A stretch of 64,000 bases of DNA from Vulcanococcus sp. (GTDB taxonomy: Bacteria > Cyanobacteriota > Cyanobacteriia > PCC-6307 > Cyanobiaceae), in NCBI GenBank assembly GCA_019264575.1, contig JAHUZV010000025.1:1-64000 (forward strand). The letters run 5' to 3'. Shown piece after piece: positions 61,810 through 64,000 of the stretch (the first letter of the stretch is position 1; every line of letters starts with the position of its first letter). The notes below the pieces were generated by a model. The model did not search any database. It was not told the DNA's origin and saw nothing but the letters and a program-made list of their open reading frames with translations. The position numbers and the translations under genes are program-made.

Positions 61810-62850
61810 TTAAGCAGCCTGCTGATAATTGGTCATCATGCGCAGCTTGAGGATGGCTTTGGCCTCGAGCTGCCGCACCCGCTCGCGCGACACGTTGATC
61901 TGACGGCCGATTTCAGCGAGGGTGAGCGGCTCGTTGCCTTCAAGCCCGAAGCGCAGCTCGATGATGCGCCGCTCCCGCTCGTTGAGCTGGGATAGCCAGG
62001 TGCCGAGGTGCTCCTTCTGCAGGTTGCGGTCCATGGAATCCATGGACTCGTTGCTGTTGGGGTCGGCGATCAGCTCGCCCAGAGTGCTGCGGTCGTCGTC
62101 GCCGCGGGCATGGGCGTCGAGGGAGGCACAGGGTGCGCTCTGGGAGATCAGATCTTCGAGTTCTTCGGGAGCCATGCCCATGGCATGGGCGAGCTCGAGG
62201 CGATTGGGTTGCCGGCCGAAGCGGTGCGAGAGCTCCCGGGTGATCCGCCGCATCTTGGAGAGCTTCTCGCTCACGTGGATCGGTAGACGAATGGTGCGGG
62301 CGCTGTTGTCGATGGCGCGCGTCATCCCCTGCCGGATCCACCAGTAGGCGTAGGTGGAAAATTTGTAGCCCATGGCGGGGTCGAATTTGTCGACGGCGCG
62401 CTCGAGGCCGATGGCGCCTTCCTGCACCAGATCGAGCAGCTCGAGGCCCTGATTCTGATATTTCTTCGCCACGCTCACCACCAAGCGCAGGTTGGCTGCC
62501 ATCATCCGGTCGCGGGCTCGGCAGCCCATGCGAATCAGGTGCTTCTGACGCGGCGTGAGTTGATCGCTGGGAAGCGCCTGCAGCTGCTTCATCGCTTGCA
62601 CGTGATGGGCCAGTTCGATCTCTTCAGCGGCGGTGAGCAGCGGCACGCGGCCGATGTTGCTCAGGTACCAGCCGATCGAATCCGCACTGAGCCGACCTCC
62701 CTGGCGTGAGGCGCCGTTTCGGCTGGTTGTTCTGTTGCTCGTCGGCCCGGAAGCTGCGGCGTTGTTGGCGTCCATGGCGTCGAAACCAGCGGCGTTGGGC
62801 TGGGCAGTGGAGTGAGCTTGAGGTCTGTTGGAGATGTGAGACATGCTCAT
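61810..62850 (-). CDS. Group 2 RNA polymerase sigma-70 factor
   Basis: This 346-residue sigma factor has region 1.2 (SIGWYLSNIGRVPLLTAAEE), region 2 (NLRLVVSVAKKYQNQGLELL, FSTYAYWWIRQGMTRAI) with the -10 recognition segment, region 3 and region 4 (LTLAEIGRQINVSRERVRQL). It lacks the long acidic region 1.1 of the primary RpoD and has only a disordered 50-residue N-terminus, so it is a group 2 factor (SigB/C/D/E-like). The exact subgroup cannot be told from the sequence alone. Confidence 0.9.
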   Translation of the reverse strand: MSMSHISNRPQAHSTAQPNAAGFDAMDANNAAASGPTSNRTTSRNGASRQGGRLSADSIGWYLSNIGRVPLLTAAEEIELAHHVQAMKQLQALPSDQLTPRQKHLIRMGCRARDRMMAANLRLVVSVAKKYQNQGLELLDLVQEGAIGLERAVDKFDPAMGYKFSTYAYWWIRQGMTRAIDNSARTIRLPIHVSEKLSKMRRITRELSHRFGRQPNRLELAHAMGMAPEELEDLISQSAPCASLDAHARGDDDRSTLGELIADPNSNESMDSMDRNLQKEHLGTWLSQLNERERRIIELRFGLEGNEPLTLAEIGRQINVSRERVRQLEAKAILKLRMMTNYQQAA

Positions 62851-62975
62851 TGCTCCGACCTCGAATTGATTTGGCCGGAATGTAGCAGCTTTGCTAACTC
62901 GAGTCTGCCGCGAATCGGAAGACTTACCGCAGCATTTTCGTTGGAATTTCTTCTTGTTTGTATCGACCCTTACAG

Positions 62976-64000
62976 CTAGCTGTCGCTCCCGGATGCGTTG
63001 CGGTGCCAGCCATCGATCAAGCCCGCCTGAACGGCTACGTTCTCCTCGTCGGGGATGCGGCGCACGAAGCTGCCGTCGGACTGCATGTCCCAGGCGGTGC
63101 AGTTGTCGACCAGGTAGGCGTCGATCAGGGCTAGGAGCTTTTGGTGGAGGGTGGCATCTTCAATCGGCACCACGGCCTCCACGCGGCGATCGAGGTTGCG
63201 GCCCATCCAGTCGGCACTGCCGATGTAGGCCTCGTCGTTGCCGCCATTGGCGAACCAGCAGAGGCGTGAGTGTTCGAGAAAGCGACCGATCACGCTCGAC
63301 ACACGGATGTTGTCGCTCACCCCTTCTACACCCGGGCGCAGGCTGCACATGCCGCGCACCACCAGATCGATCTGCACCCCGGCCTGGGATGCCTCGTACA
63401 GCAGGCCGATGATGCGCGGATCCACCAAGGCGTTCATCTTGGCCTTGATCCCGGCGGGCCTGCCGGCACGAGCGTGCTCGGTTTCGCGTTGGATCAGCTC
63501 CTGCATACGCCGCCGCAGCGTCACCGGCGCCACCAGCAGCCGCCGGAATTCCTGCTGCTTGGAGAAGCCGGTGAGGTAGTTGAAAAGTTCGGCCAGGTCT
63601 TGCCCCAGTTCGGGCCGCGCCGAAAGCAGCCCCAGATCGGTGTAGAGGGTGGAGGTGCGGGAGTTGTAGTTGCCGGTGGCGATGTGGCAGTAGCTGCGCA
63701 GCTTCTCCTTCTCTTTGCGCACCACCAGGGTGATTTTGGTGTGGGTCTTCAGCCCGATCACGCCATACACCACGTGCACGCCGGAGCGCTCCAGCTGCCG
63801 GGCCCATTGGATGTTGTTGTCTTCATCGAAGCGGGCCTTGAGCTCCACCAGCGCCATCACCTGCTTGCCGTTCTCCGCCGCGCGGATCAGGGCCTTGATG
63901 ATCGGTGAATCCTTCGACACCCGATAGAGCGTCATCTTGATGGCAAGCACCGAGGGGTCGTCGGCGGCCTGGTTGATGAACTCCTCCACGGAGGTGGAGA
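62976..64000 (-). CDS. ppk1: Polyphosphate kinase 1, C-terminal part (truncated by window edge)
   Basis: About 341 residues of the C-terminus are in the window, read from base 64000. They contain IKMTLYRVSKDSPIIKALI, the phosphorylated-His loop of the family in IGLKTHTKITLVVRKE, ATGNYNSRTSTLYTD, and IGSADWMGRNLDRRVEA with the second active-site His/Lys residues. PPK1 makes polyphosphate from ATP. The gene lies upstream of the sigma factor on the same strand, 125 AT-richer bases apart. Confidence 0.95.
   Translation of the reverse strand, partial: STSVEEFINQAADDPSVLAIKMTLYRVSKDSPIIKALIRAAENGKQVMALVELKARFDEDNNIQWARQLERSGVHVVYGVIGLKTHTKITLVVRKEKEKLRSYCHIATGNYNSRTSTLYTDLGLLSARPELGQDLAELFNYLTGFSKQQEFRRLLVAPVTLRRRMQELIQRETEHARAGRPAGIKAKMNALVDPRIIGLLYEASQAGVQIDLVVRGMCSLRPGVEGVSDNIRVSSVIGRFLEHSRLCWFANGGNDEAYIGSADWMGRNLDRRVEAVVPIEDATLHQKLLALIDAYLVDNCTAWDMQSDGSFVRRIPDEENVAVQAGLIDGWHRNASGSDS

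Noticed and set aside
1..64000. CRISPR arrays, IS elements, rRNA operons or a replication origin
   Set aside because: No regularly spaced direct repeats, transposase frames, rRNA sequence or DnaA-box clusters were seen.

Overview
The window is a gene-dense, high-GC stretch of chromosome from a unicellular cyanobacterium, most likely the Synechococcus/Cyanobium (alpha-cyanobacterial) group. The evidence is the set of phototroph genes: sulfolipid genes sqdB/sqdX, psbQ, a Psb34/Ssl1498-type small membrane protein, Ycf23, Tic20, a phytol-kinase-like protein, CbiD next to guaA, a sucrose-phosphate synthase, and several copies of the cyanobacterial HIP1 octamer GCGATCGC. There is no insertion sequence, prophage, CRISPR array or rRNA operon. 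One tRNA (Gly, anticodon CCC) is present.

Layout: 1-9.3 kb holds an AbrB-like membrane protein, small conserved hypotheticals, tRNA-Gly, a lipoprotein, an alanine/serine-glyoxylate aminotransferase, cbiD, guaA, two hypotheticals and PBP2. 9.3-14.6 kb holds sqdX-sqdB, a Psb34-like gene, thiG, a secreted protein, a TPR gene that appears frameshifted, and rplT/rpmI. 14.7-23.8 kb holds a SpoIID-like lipoprotein, a membrane GT2 glycosyltransferase, dnaX, an LRAT-domain protein and the tig-clpP-clpX proteostasis run. 24-36.9 kb holds asd-dapA-rnj, a TPR-like protein, tilS, ycf23, a small holin-like protein, uvrB, sucrose-phosphate synthase and an LCP protein. 36.9-45.9 kb holds purT, mraY with a coupled small gene, DUF3134, argG, rpsF, tic20, aroE and dnaK. 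45.9-64 kb holds a probable secreted delta-class carbonic anhydrase, pstS, a DAO-family oxidase, psbQ, purU, an O-antigen-ligase-like protein, a radical SAM protein, a divergent pair of unusual repeat proteins, acnB, DAHP synthase, a CIRCE-preceded small gene, a phytol-kinase-like protein, a group-2 sigma factor and the 3' part of ppk.

Most of the window is conserved housekeeping DNA. The parts that look accessory are (i) the AT-richer carbonic-anhydrase segment between dnaK and pstS (about 45.95-47.2 kb), (ii) the divergent pair at 53.9-56.8 kb, one member being a formylglycine-generating-enzyme-like domain without the catalytic cysteines fused to DUF5648-like repeats, and (iii) a near-consensus CIRCE operator in front of an uncharacterised 112-residue gene. 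I found no clearly new multi-gene system. The divergent pair and the CIRCE gene are the best candidates for undescribed biology.

Function calls rest on reading the translated sequences and remembered family motifs; no database search was run. Start codons were chosen by family N-terminus, neighbour overlap and visible Shine-Dalgarno sequences, and are uncertain where stated.
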